Of a DNA stretch of 64,000 nt, positions 41,761 to 50,821 are shown one piece after another; the stretch's first letter is position 1, and each line of letters starts with the position of its first letter. The notes below the pieces were generated by a model. The model was not told the DNA's origin and made no database searches. It saw only the letters and a list, made by a program, of their open reading frames with translations. Source of the DNA: Gammaproteobacteria bacterium (lineage in GTDB: Bacteria > Pseudomonadota > Gammaproteobacteria > DSM-16500); assembly GCA_021324335.1 (NCBI GenBank), contig JAJPJH010000004.1:20933-84932 (forward strand). The letters run 5' to 3'. The position numbers were made by a program, and so were the translations under genes.

Positions 41761-42743
41761 AACGAAAAATGTTTTTTTTAATGCTTATTTTTTCAATCAC
41801 GCCATCCTTTGCGGGCACGACTTGCCATGGCAGTTTTGTGAATCCTATTACCGATATCTGCTGGAGTTGTTTATTTCCGATCACTATAGGTTCATCTACT
41901 ATTATTGGAAGTGACCTAAGCGATACACCGAACCCGAGTTTGCCCGTCTGTGCCTGTGGTTCACCTGTGATCCACCCAGGATTGACGGTCGGATTTTGGG
42001 AACCGGTTGCCATGACAGACGTTACACGAACGCCTTATTGCATGGTGAACTTAGGTGGATTTCAGTTATCCATGGGAAGTTCGTTAGGGACTGGTAAAGC
42101 AGAATCCGCAAATTCTGACCAAAACCAAAGTTTCTATTATGTGCATTGGTACAAGTATCCTTTGCTTTATTGGTTAAAACTCATCACCGATGGCATGTGT
42201 CTTGAATCTGGCGATTTAGACATCGCTTATCTGACTGAGCTTGATTCATCGTGGGGAGATGATGAAGAGACATTTATATTAAATCCAGAAGCGCTTTTAT
42301 TTGGTAACCCCATCGCGCAAGCCGCGTGTGCGGCAGATAGTTTAGCTGCATCCGTTAAACGACCATTAGATTCTTTATTTTGGTGTGCAGGCAGCCAAGG
42401 GTCGATGTATCCCTTGAATGGTCATGTGCAAGAACATGTGGGTGGTGTGCAAGCAAGCACGCTTTTGACCGAACGAATGGCTTATAAAATGCATCGAGAA
42501 TTATTGATCACGGATAGCGTGGGTGAAAATAGCCCCGCGATTTGTATCAATCCTCGCTTACCCATCATGCCAAAATCACGTTACCGCTATCAAATGGTGA
42601 ATCCTGTCCCAACCACAGGTTCAGGGGGTTGCCATCCGTTTGGAGCAACGACGGCTACCTGGGGAGCGGGACATGAAATTCCGTTTACAGGAGAGGATTT
42701 TGGGTTTTTGGTGTGGAGAAAAAGAAATTGTTGCGCTTTCTAA
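41748..42743 (+). CDS. traU: TraU, DNA transfer protein
   Basis: A 331-residue Cys-rich periplasmic protein. The signal peptide is followed by TTCHGSFVNPITDICWSCLFPITIGSS, which is diagnostic for TraU; further marks are YYVHWYKYPLLYWLKLITDGMCL and AACAADSLAASVKRPLDSLFWCAGSQGSMYPLNG. TraU is needed for DNA transfer and pilus assembly, and its many Cys suggest disulfides. The start at 41748 or 41757 (ATGA overlap) cannot be decided. Confidence 0.9.
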   Translation: MSGMKRKMFFLMLIFSITPSFAGTTCHGSFVNPITDICWSCLFPITIGSSTIIGSDLSDTPNPSLPVCACGSPVIHPGLTVGFWEPVAMTDVTRTPYCMVNLGGFQLSMGSSLGTGKAESANSDQNQSFYYVHWYKYPLLYWLKLITDGMCLESGDLDIAYLTELDSSWGDDEETFILNPEALLFGNPIAQAACAADSLAASVKRPLDSLFWCAGSQGSMYPLNGHVQEHVGGVQASTLLTERMAYKMHRELLITDSVGENSPAICINPRLPIMPKSRYRYQMVNPVPTTGSGGCHPFGATTATWGAGHEIPFTGEDFGFLVWRKRNCCAF

Positions 42744-42756
42744 AAGGAGATTATCT

Positions 42757-43236
42757 ATGAACTTTGAAAATTTTGTAAATCAACTGAACTGGAAGAAACT
42801 CGCTGTGGTTGCACTTTTGATAATGGTTTTCATATTTGGCATTCATGAAATTGTGTTTTGGACTTTTTTTCATGAAACCAATCAATTTGTCGCGGAAGTT
42901 AATTCAGAAATTCTGCAGCAACAAAAAGATATTCAGAAAAAAATTGCCGATGATGACAGAGAATTTGAAGCAAGATCAAAAAAAATGGATGCCATGGCAA
43001 GTAACGTTGAAAGGCAAGTGGATAAATTCCAGGCGGATGTAAATGAGTATTTAGTGAAAGCCGAAAAAGAACGTGAAGAGCGCGAAAAAATCTTCGATAA
43101 AGCTTTTGAAGAAGCTCCCGCCAAAATGTGGGCTGAACACCGAAAATTTGGCGCAGAAATGAAAAAAGAATTTTTTAGAGAATCAAGGGACATGCAAAAA
43201 GAATTCTCCAAAAAAATGGCGCAAAAAAATAAATAA
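42757..43236 (+). CDS. Membrane-anchored coiled-coil protein in tra operon
   Basis: A 159-residue protein from ATG 42757 with AGGAGA upstream; the longer open frame to 42640 is inside traU. One N-terminal membrane helix (KLAVVALLIMVFIFGIHEIVF) is followed by a highly charged coiled coil (DDDREFEARSKKMDAMASNVERQVDKFQ...). It has no recognised F counterpart. A structural or scaffold role beside TraU and TrbC is an inference from position. Confidence 0.65.
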   Translation: MNFENFVNQLNWKKLAVVALLIMVFIFGIHEIVFWTFFHETNQFVAEVNSEILQQQKDIQKKIADDDREFEARSKKMDAMASNVERQVDKFQADVNEYLVKAEKEREEREKIFDKAFEEAPAKMWAEHRKFGAEMKKEFFRESRDMQKEFSKKMAQKNK

Positions 43237-43250
43237 AGGGTTGATTGAAG

Positions 43251-43724
43251 ATGAAAAAAAGATTGCTGGTTTTCATAATGGTTTTATTTGGGAGCATAGG
43301 GAGTACTTATGCCGGAGAAGGAAACATTTATATTTTTGTTTCATTTTCGATGCCAAAGGAAAGCATTAAAGAATGGATGAATGCAGCCCAAGAAATTGGA
43401 GCGCCACTTATTATTCGTGGGTTAGTTCATAATTCCTTTAAAGAGACCATCCAACAAGTGAGCACGCTTACTCAGGATAATAGAGGCGGTGTGCAACTGA
43501 ACCCAACCTTATTTCAACGCTTTCAGATTGATAAGGTGCCGGCAGTCGTTGTTGCTAATAATGAAAAGTGTTTGCCTACACAAACCTGTCGCGACGAATA
43601 TGACGTTGTCTACGGCAATGTCACTTTATCTTATGCACTTAAAAAAATCGCTGACCGGAAAGATGCGCTTTCCTCCACGGTATTACTTGCGTTAACTAAA
43701 TTGCGAGAGACCCATGCGTCGTAA
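43251..43724 (+). CDS. trbC: TrbC, F-type
   Basis: A 157-residue secreted protein from ATG 43251. The signal peptide (KKRLLVFIMVLFGSIGSTYA) is followed by IYIFVSFSMPKESIKEWMNAAQEIGAPLIIRGLVHNSFKET and FQRFQIDKVPAVVV, the thioredoxin-like TrbC_Ftype pattern. TrbC acts with TraW in pilus assembly. No CxxC is present. It overlaps traN by 11 bases. Confidence 0.88.
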   Translation: MKKRLLVFIMVLFGSIGSTYAGEGNIYIFVSFSMPKESIKEWMNAAQEIGAPLIIRGLVHNSFKETIQQVSTLTQDNRGGVQLNPTLFQRFQIDKVPAVVVANNEKCLPTQTCRDEYDVVYGNVTLSYALKKIADRKDALSSTVLLALTKLRETHAS

Positions 43725-45495
43725 AATAAAATACATCGTATTATTTTTATTTTTAGAGGTGATGAACCAGGGTCTCGCTTTCGCGGATGATAATTTCAAT
43801 CATGGATTTAACGAAGGGGTTAATACGGCCGTTGCCCTTCAAGGAAAATCTTGCACTGCCTTACAAAATTTTAAACCAGAAAATTTTATTCAAAATTACA
43901 CGCCCAATCCAAAGGAGAGCGAGTATGCCAACAATGATGCCCAATTAAGGAATGATGGGGTAAATGCAAAAGATCATTCAACGATGGGCAAAACTATTCA
44001 AGAGGGCATGGATGAGCGAAAGGCGCAATTTAATTATCCCATTGATCCTGCTTCTCCCACCATTCAACATATCGAAAAGCGGGCAGATGATGTTTATGAT
44101 GTCATTACCGGTCAGTTTGGCGATTGCACCAAGCAGACGAGTTGCACAACGAATTATGATACTAAAATTTGTGAGGAATCACCCAAAACTGTTACCCAAT
44201 ATTGTCGCAAAACATTAAATATTGATCTTATTCCTCATCAAGTCGATACCCATTATTACTTAACAGCAAAATTAAATGTCTCGGACCATAATTACGCAGG
44301 AATTAATGTCAATGCCGTCACGGGCCATATCAATTTTCTAGGGCCGCATGATGCCAGTTTTAAATTAGAAGGTCTCCTGCCTAATAACATTGATTGCAAG
44401 AGTTTATCGGGGAAAATCGTTTCAAGGGAAGGCCGTGCAAACCTTGATTATCTTAATTTTCCCTCATGTGATAATGGCTTAAATCTCGATTTTCATATCT
44501 CGAGCGGACATAGCATTACCATTAAGATTGATATGGTGTCATCCAAGATTGTTTATGAACCACAAGATCGGTGGCAAGATGATTGCACGGCGTTTGAAAA
44601 TACAAAAACCTGTACGCTCCAAGAAGAACACTGCATATCAAAAGACGCGACCAAAGAATTTCAGGGCATTCCTGTCACCCGATCGTGTTGGGAAAAAGAA
44701 GATTCTTTTATCTGTGGCGGAGGTGGTGATACCAATACCTGTCAAACCTATCGCGATCAAGGCTGTGAACAGGTAAGTTCCATATGCGAAAATCGTAATG
44801 ACAGCGGTTGCACACTGTATCAGCAAACGTTTCGCTGTCCCATCAAACAATGCACCGATGTTGGTATGATTTGTAATGGCCAAACCTATTGTTTGTCGGG
44901 AGATTGTGTCAAACAACAAAAGCAGGCCGATCCTGATTTTCAAAAAGGTGTCACTGGTTTATCGGTAGTTAATGAAGCAGCGAAAAACTACAACATCAAT
45001 AGTAGCTCGCAATTTCCTATTTTTAGCGGACAAGTCAAATCCTGTAATAAAGATTTCTTAAATTTTGCTAATTGTTGTTCCGATGACGGATGGGGAGTGG
45101 ACTTACACCTTGCGCAATGCGATCAGGAAGCAAAAGACTTAGGTGAGGCAAAAGAAAAAGGATTAACAACTTATATTGATAGCGATGATGATTGCATCTT
45201 GGGACTTTGTTCTCATAAAAAACGGTATTGCGTATTTCCTTCAAAACTCGCGCGAATCATCCAGGAAAATGGCCGTCGTGATCAATTGCATATTTCGTTT
45301 GGAAATTATGACAATCCGGATTGTCGTGGCTTAACGCCTGATGAATTTGGGAAACTCGATCTTCAAAAAATCAATTTCAGTGAAGTATATGCTGACATCA
45401 CCAAAAAAGCTCAAATTGAAGATCCGACGAAACTTGATGAGCGGGTTAAAGACAAATCGCAAGCATGGGCCAAGGAGAAAACTCCGCATGGCTAA
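43714..45495 (+). CDS. traN: TraN, mating-pair stabilisation protein
   Basis: A 593-residue outer-membrane protein. A signal peptide and the N-terminal FNHGFNEGVNTAVALQGKSC and TQYCRKTLNIDL blocks are followed by numerous Cys in the middle (CTLQEEHC, CWEKEDSFIC, CQTYRDQGCEQV) and NFANCCSDDGWGVDLHLAQC near the C-terminus. These are standard TraN segments. TraN contacts the recipient surface and stabilises mating pairs. It is close to the length of F TraN (about 600). Confidence 0.9.
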   Translation: MRRKIKYIVLFLFLEVMNQGLAFADDNFNHGFNEGVNTAVALQGKSCTALQNFKPENFIQNYTPNPKESEYANNDAQLRNDGVNAKDHSTMGKTIQEGMDERKAQFNYPIDPASPTIQHIEKRADDVYDVITGQFGDCTKQTSCTTNYDTKICEESPKTVTQYCRKTLNIDLIPHQVDTHYYLTAKLNVSDHNYAGINVNAVTGHINFLGPHDASFKLEGLLPNNIDCKSLSGKIVSREGRANLDYLNFPSCDNGLNLDFHISSGHSITIKIDMVSSKIVYEPQDRWQDDCTAFENTKTCTLQEEHCISKDATKEFQGIPVTRSCWEKEDSFICGGGGDTNTCQTYRDQGCEQVSSICENRNDSGCTLYQQTFRCPIKQCTDVGMICNGQTYCLSGDCVKQQKQADPDFQKGVTGLSVVNEAAKNYNINSSSQFPIFSGQVKSCNKDFLNFANCCSDDGWGVDLHLAQCDQEAKDLGEAKEKGLTTYIDSDDDCILGLCSHKKRYCVFPSKLARIIQENGRRDQLHISFGNYDNPDCRGLTPDEFGKLDLQKINFSEVYADITKKAQIEDPTKLDERVKDKSQAWAKEKTPHG

Positions 45496-46246
45496 TATTC
45501 TCCCTAAGTTATTTTTGTGCCTTATTATTCTTACGCACATTACTGTCTCTTATGCGGATGAAAATGGTTATTTCAATGAACATGCCAAAGGCTGGCATTG
45601 GTATAACGATCCCAAAGAATCTGATGATGAGAATAATAATGAAGAAGACCCCAATGCCCAAATGAATGCGGTGCGCGCAACAGTACAACGCGCCTTAAAT
45701 AATGCGGTACTTCATCCGACACAGGAAAATGTTCGAAATTATATTGTTATTCAAAATGAACTTGCCAATCACGCCAATCAATTCAATCACAGCTGGCAGG
45801 CTGTCTTACTCCAAAATCCAGAATTAAATTATTCGCTCCTTCATCCAACGAATAATTTAGCCAAACAAGTGGAGTACGATCAACATCATGTAGCGGAAGA
45901 AAAAATCGTTCGCTCGCTGGCCAAAGATTATCAACTTTATTTTTTCTATCGAAGTACCTGTCCTTATTGCCAGCGATTTGCACCGATCGTAAAAGATTTT
46001 GGAACCACCTATGGATTTAATATTTTGCCGATCTCGACTGATGGCATACCGCTTCCTGAATTTCCGGATTCTTATACCGATCAGGGAGAAGCGCAAATTT
46101 ACAACGTGACAGTTGAACCCACATTATTTTTAGTGAACCCATCAACTCACAAAGCAATCCGCATTGCTACGGGATTGACGAGCCAATCTGAAATCAAGAA
46201 AAACATCATGGCATTGATCACACATTTTGAGGGAGATGTGCCATGA
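45488..46246 (+). CDS. traF: TraF, thioredoxin-fold protein with CPYC
   Basis: A 252-residue periplasmic TraF from ATG 45488 (the long upstream extension is inside traN). A signal peptide is followed by GYFNEHAKGWHWYND, typical of TraF, and a C-terminal thioredoxin fold with FYRSTCPYCQRFAPIVKDF, Cys158 and Cys161, and PTLFLVNP. F TraF lacks a CxxC, and F TrbB supplies the oxidoreductase; this protein may combine both, since no separate trbB is present. It overlaps traH as ATGA. Confidence 0.88.
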   Translation: MANILPKLFLCLIILTHITVSYADENGYFNEHAKGWHWYNDPKESDDENNNEEDPNAQMNAVRATVQRALNNAVLHPTQENVRNYIVIQNELANHANQFNHSWQAVLLQNPELNYSLLHPTNNLAKQVEYDQHHVAEEKIVRSLAKDYQLYFFYRSTCPYCQRFAPIVKDFGTTYGFNILPISTDGIPLPEFPDSYTDQGEAQIYNVTVEPTLFLVNPSTHKAIRIATGLTSQSEIKKNIMALITHFEGDVP

Positions 46247-47676
46247 AAAAAATATTGCTCATAAAAATCATCTCATTTGTCTCTCTTATTTTTTATGCGG
46301 CGATAAGTTATGCAAATGGTGTCAATGATGATTTAAATACTTATTTTAATAATTTAGGTTTTTCATCCAACATCACTGCCCCTCATGCTTATCAGGGACA
46401 GCAGGCAGGCCTTTACACTGGCGGTAGCATTTTTGCCCGAACCCCTGTTAGGAATGTCCAACTTGTCCAAATTGAATTGCCGAGTTATCGGGCAGGTTGC
46501 GGCGGGATTGATCTTTATACCGGTGGTTTTTCTTTTGTGAAATACGATGATTTAGTGAAATTAATGCAAAACATCATGAATAATTCGGCAGGCTATGCGT
46601 TTACACTCGCCATGGAAACTGCAACACCAGAACTTGCCAATGTCATGAAGTACATTAATGACAAAGCATCCGAAATTAATCGTGCCAATATTAATTCGTG
46701 TGAAACCGCAGAAGCGCTCGTCGGGGGAGCGTGGCCCCGGACGCGCGCAACACAACAACAAATTTGTCGTGATATCGGCGGCAGTAAAGGCGGCTTATTT
46801 GATGACTGGGCGCAAGCGCGACAAAAATGTGGTGTGGGTGATGAATTTAATTCCACTATGGATAAAGCGAGAAATGATCCACGTTATAAAAACATGGTAT
46901 TTGATAGCGGGAACGTTGTCTGGAAAGTCATTAAACAAAATAATTTATTGAATGGCGATGATGAATTAGCGCAATTTTTTATGTCGCTATCAGGTACTGT
47001 CATTATTTCCAAACAAGGTTCCAGTGATGATGCACCTGTCAATTACACGCCCTTATCAGGTCTCATGGATAAAGACCAAAATAATTTGATTCACGCGCTT
47101 TTGGTCGGAGGTGATGTCACGATTTATAAATGCGACACCTTGGATGAAAACGGCTGCTTGATGCAGCAACCGAATAAAGAAATGAAAATAACGATTACAG
47201 CAGATAATGCCTTTGGCGCGCGCATTAAAAGTTTACTCGATGATATGGTCAATAAAGTCATTGATGATACACCACTTACTAAAGAAGAAATTGGCTTATT
47301 GCAAGCAACCAGTCTACCTGTTTATAAAATGCTGAATGTGCAAGTCGCTTACGCTAAAGATAAAGACGCGCTTGATATTTCAGGGTATGCCGATATTATT
47401 GCAACCGATATTATTTTCCAGTATTTACAAGAATCGCTTCGTATTATTCGAGCGAATATTGCCTCCTCCCATTATCCTGAATCGATATTGAAAGACATTC
47501 AACCCAATATCGACAAAGAATTGAATGAACTTCGCGAAGAACAAAAGAACGCTTATAGCCGCATGGCTATGTCGATTCAATTAATCGAAAAAACCCAAAT
47601 GATTGAAAAAATGCTAGCAGGCGATTTATCGACGGAATTGGGTGATTCTTTAGCTTGGGCGAAGGGCTTGAAATAA
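46243..47676 (+). CDS. traH: TraH, pilus assembly protein
   Basis: A 477-residue periplasmic TraH. It begins with a signal peptide and has the highly conserved GCGGIDLYTGGFSFVKYDDLVKLMQNIMNNSAGYAF, followed by ALETATPE-like and NINSCETAEALVGGAWPRTRATQQQICRDIG. A C-terminal coiled coil is present. TraH connects to the outer-membrane complex in F-type systems. It is in the expected place between traF and traG, but a small gene separates it from traG. Confidence 0.92.
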   Translation: MKKILLIKIISFVSLIFYAAISYANGVNDDLNTYFNNLGFSSNITAPHAYQGQQAGLYTGGSIFARTPVRNVQLVQIELPSYRAGCGGIDLYTGGFSFVKYDDLVKLMQNIMNNSAGYAFTLAMETATPELANVMKYINDKASEINRANINSCETAEALVGGAWPRTRATQQQICRDIGGSKGGLFDDWAQARQKCGVGDEFNSTMDKARNDPRYKNMVFDSGNVVWKVIKQNNLLNGDDELAQFFMSLSGTVIISKQGSSDDAPVNYTPLSGLMDKDQNNLIHALLVGGDVTIYKCDTLDENGCLMQQPNKEMKITITADNAFGARIKSLLDDMVNKVIDDTPLTKEEIGLLQATSLPVYKMLNVQVAYAKDKDALDISGYADIIATDIIFQYLQESLRIIRANIASSHYPESILKDIQPNIDKELNELREEQKNAYSRMAMSIQLIEKTQMIEKMLAGDLSTELGDSLAWAKGLK

Positions 47677-47701
47677 TTTTATTTAAATAGGAGTGAAAAA
47701 T

Positions 47702-48010
47702 ATGCAAAACAAAAAACTACTAGGATTTGGGCTTCTTTTAAGTTGGGTTATTTTTCAATTTTGTTACAGGCCTTGTCTGCAATTTTTAATCCATACTCCC
47801 ACCTATGCTTTTATGAGAGGTTGGGACGATGGAACACATGCTTCCCTCACCACATCGAATTTGTATTTAGTATTTTCAGGATGGATTTTTAGTCTCGCAA
47901 TAGGATTTTTTTTGATAACTACATTCTTTGACTGCATGGCATCAGAACGTTTTGCTGTTGTGAAAAATAAACTACTTAGTGTGGGATTTCTTAATCGCAA
48001 AATGAAATAA
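47702..48010 (+). CDS. Small membrane protein between traH and traG
   Basis: A 102-residue protein from ATG 47702, with AGGAG about six bases upstream. Two hydrophobic helices (LLGFGLLLSWVIFQFCYRPC and LYLVFSGWIFSLAIGFFLITTFFD) flank a polar stretch, and the tail is basic. No family is recognised and F has no gene here. Its role in transfer is suggested by position only; it might be an entry-exclusion-like or assembly factor. Confidence 0.6.
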   Translation: MQNKKLLGFGLLLSWVIFQFCYRPCLQFLIHTPTYAFMRGWDDGTHASLTTSNLYLVFSGWIFSLAIGFFLITTFFDCMASERFAVVKNKLLSVGFLNRKMK

Positions 48011-48024
48011 GAGTGAAATAAAAA

Positions 48025-50808
48025 ATGGCTAACTTTACTGTTGTGGTTTATGGCGATGGAAAATTAATGTGGGAATATTTTAATGCGATTGTCGCCTTTT
48101 TTGGCACAAGCACATTTTCCTCATTGCTTAATATCTCATTATTGTTAGCGATTGTGACGGTTTGTTATAGCTTCATCACCCAACGCAGTTTAATGGTGTT
48201 AATCAAATGGTTTGGCCTTTTTTACGTGTCTTTTTATCTTCTTTTTACACCGAGGGTTAGCGTCACCGTCCTCGATCGTGTCAATGGCAATATGGGGTAT
48301 CCAGTAGACAATGTGCCATTCGCTCTTGCAGTTCTTGCAAGTTACACGAGTGCGATCGATGATGCGCTGACTCAATCTTTAGAAACTAATTTCACCATGC
48401 CGGATTATATGCCCTATCACGAAACAGGGATGGTATTTGCATCGCGTCTTATGACCATGGCCAATCAATTTGAGATTAACGATGCGGTATTTGATGGGAA
48501 TTTAAAAGAGTTTATTCATCAATGTGTTTTCTACGATATCTTGCTGAACAAATATTCTATTAATGATTTGCTGAATGCGAATGATCTCTGGGGTTTTGTC
48601 GCATCGAATGCTTCGCCTGCAAGGGCCTTTATCTATAACGGACAAGTCACGACCTGTAGAGACGGCGTAAAAAATTTGACGACCGATTGGCAAAAAGTGA
48701 TTGATGAGTCCATTCAAGATTACAGTCAACGTCTTTATCCCAATTTATCGCAAGAAAAAGCCAAAGCACAAATCTTGATTGATCTCCCTATGAGTTATCG
48801 TTATCTCACGAATGTTTCAGAATCCGCGCAAGATCTCATGAAACAAAATTTAATGGCAAATGCGATTCAACGCGGAGTTGTTGGCATGGGTGCCAAATTA
48901 GACGCTTCCGCCGCATTAGAATCCTATACTTTTGCAAGGGCACAAGAACAAAAACGATTAACCAATAAAATCACAGGCGAGATGGCTGCGGAGTGGCTCG
49001 CCAAATTAAAAATCGCGGTGGAAGCGCTACTCTATGGCTCGTTTATTTTTGTGGTTTTACTGACGCCTTTTCCATTTGGCGGCATGATTCTACGAAATTA
49101 CGCACTTTCCTTGCTGTGGGTGCATCTTTGGGCACCGATGTACGCCATCATTAATTTGATGGTTTCTTATGATGCGCAATCAAAAAGCCTTTCGGCTGCG
49201 AATGGCTTCACTTCTTTAAAAGCGATGTCGGGTTTATTACAAATTAATTCCGATATTGCGGGTCTTGCAGGAACATTATCGATGGCTGTTCCATTTTTGG
49301 TAAGCGGCATTGTCTTTGGCATGCATAAAGTCTTATCGCATGGGGTGCAAAATGATACGGGTGTTACTCAGGCGGCGGTTGGTAGTGCAGTCAATGAAGC
49401 AGTGACGGGCAATTTGAGTTTCGGTAATACGAGTTTAGGCAATCACAATGTGAATAATGTATCTGCTAATCATGTGGATACGAGTGGCCGAGTTTCTTCC
49501 GGCATGATGACCAGTCAATTAGCGGGAGGCTCTTTATTAAGTGTGGCAGCAGATGGGTCGCACGTGATGGACATGCGAAGCTCACTTTCGAATTTAGGCG
49601 CATCCATTAATTTAATGGATGGATTAAGAAGTTCTTATGCCCATCAAGTCGAAAAAGCAGAAAGCGCAACCGTGAGTGATAGTCTTTCCTATGGTCAGGC
49701 GGCACAAACCGCGATTAAAAATATGTATGATTTAAGCCATCACTTAGGAAAGACGGGTGCCAGTGGTGAAGGATGGAGTGTGAGCTCTAATGTGTCAGCC
49801 GGGAAAGCGATTTCCGAAAATGATCGCTTAACGCAAGATTTCGCGGACCGTCATCATCTTTCCTATCATGATGCAGCAAGTGTTCTTTCCAGTGCCTATG
49901 TCGATGGCAAGGTGTCAGGAAGTGTTGGAGTTGGAACAAAATCGAATTCTCTTTCTCCAGTCCAAGCTTATGTTGGCGGATCGGCAGGAGCAGGAATGTC
50001 ACGGTCCGCAAGTCACACCGGTGGTACGGATAAAGGGGCTGTGTATTCCGATGCACAAAATTATATTCATGATACCAATTATTCTAAAAACATTGATATG
50101 GTGGCGCGTGCCAGTAAAGATCATTCATTACGATTTAATAATGAGGAAGCGAATCGCTTAGTCGATAACATGGGCGCTTCATTTGATAAGTCAGATGTCG
50201 CCCGTCGAGATATGCAAAGCCACTATCAAGAAGCGCAAAGCGCGCGAGAAAATGCCGCCCGAGTTGAAGAACATGCGGCGTCCATTCAGATCAATGGTAC
50301 TCAGGAATTTAGCCGATGGTTTGAGAACCAGCCAGGAACGAATGGTCAGGGTAGGATGGGCGCTCGTTCTATTGAAGCCATTAATAAAGACCCTCATTTA
50401 TTACAATATTATACGAATCAATTTACCGAACAGTATAAATCAAAGTTGGAATCCAATTGGAACCATGGCCTTGCGACTTCAAAAGAAGGAATTCATGGTG
50501 CATATGAAAGGAATAATCATCGTATTTATCAAGAAAATTCTATTCGAAAAACCTATGACGGCCATGTTTCGCATATTAAACAAGAATCCCAAAGTCATGG
50601 ATTGCAAGAAAAAAATATCCTGGATACGAGTGCAAAGCGAGAAACCGAAACCATGTTATCCCAGAGCCAACAAAACATAGGAGAAAAATCAGCTAATGTG
50701 TTAACAGACGGTGAAAAAGAAAAATCGCTCGTGAAAACGCAAGAAGCAAAAAATCGACATGAGGGATTAGTGTCTGATATGTGGAATGGCATTGATACCA
50801 AAGCATGA
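48025..50808 (+). CDS. traG: TraG, mating-pair stabilisation and pilus assembly
   Basis: A 927-residue protein, as long as F TraG (about 938). The N-terminal half has several membrane helices and the TraG_N region (GNMGYPVDNVPFALAVLASYTSAIDDALTQSLETNF; YALSLLWVHLWAPMYAIINLMVSYDAQ). The C-terminal half is polar, Ser/Gly/Asn-rich and coiled, like the F TraG periplasmic domain used in entry-exclusion recognition. It overlaps traD slightly. Confidence 0.92.
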   Translation: MANFTVVVYGDGKLMWEYFNAIVAFFGTSTFSSLLNISLLLAIVTVCYSFITQRSLMVLIKWFGLFYVSFYLLFTPRVSVTVLDRVNGNMGYPVDNVPFALAVLASYTSAIDDALTQSLETNFTMPDYMPYHETGMVFASRLMTMANQFEINDAVFDGNLKEFIHQCVFYDILLNKYSINDLLNANDLWGFVASNASPARAFIYNGQVTTCRDGVKNLTTDWQKVIDESIQDYSQRLYPNLSQEKAKAQILIDLPMSYRYLTNVSESAQDLMKQNLMANAIQRGVVGMGAKLDASAALESYTFARAQEQKRLTNKITGEMAAEWLAKLKIAVEALLYGSFIFVVLLTPFPFGGMILRNYALSLLWVHLWAPMYAIINLMVSYDAQSKSLSAANGFTSLKAMSGLLQINSDIAGLAGTLSMAVPFLVSGIVFGMHKVLSHGVQNDTGVTQAAVGSAVNEAVTGNLSFGNTSLGNHNVNNVSANHVDTSGRVSSGMMTSQLAGGSLLSVAADGSHVMDMRSSLSNLGASINLMDGLRSSYAHQVEKAESATVSDSLSYGQAAQTAIKNMYDLSHHLGKTGASGEGWSVSSNVSAGKAISENDRLTQDFADRHHLSYHDAASVLSSAYVDGKVSGSVGVGTKSNSLSPVQAYVGGSAGAGMSRSASHTGGTDKGAVYSDAQNYIHDTNYSKNIDMVARASKDHSLRFNNEEANRLVDNMGASFDKSDVARRDMQSHYQEAQSARENAARVEEHAASIQINGTQEFSRWFENQPGTNGQGRMGARSIEAINKDPHLLQYYTNQFTEQYKSKLESNWNHGLATSKEGIHGAYERNNHRIYQENSIRKTYDGHVSHIKQESQSHGLQEKNILDTSAKRETETMLSQSQQNIGEKSANVLTDGEKEKSLVKTQEAKNRHEGLVSDMWNGIDTKA

Positions 50809-50821
50809 GAGGAATTTTTTT

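Noticed and set aside
42640..42756. Upstream extension of the coiled-coil gene
   Set aside because: It lies inside traU; the ATG at 42757 has a good AGGAGA.
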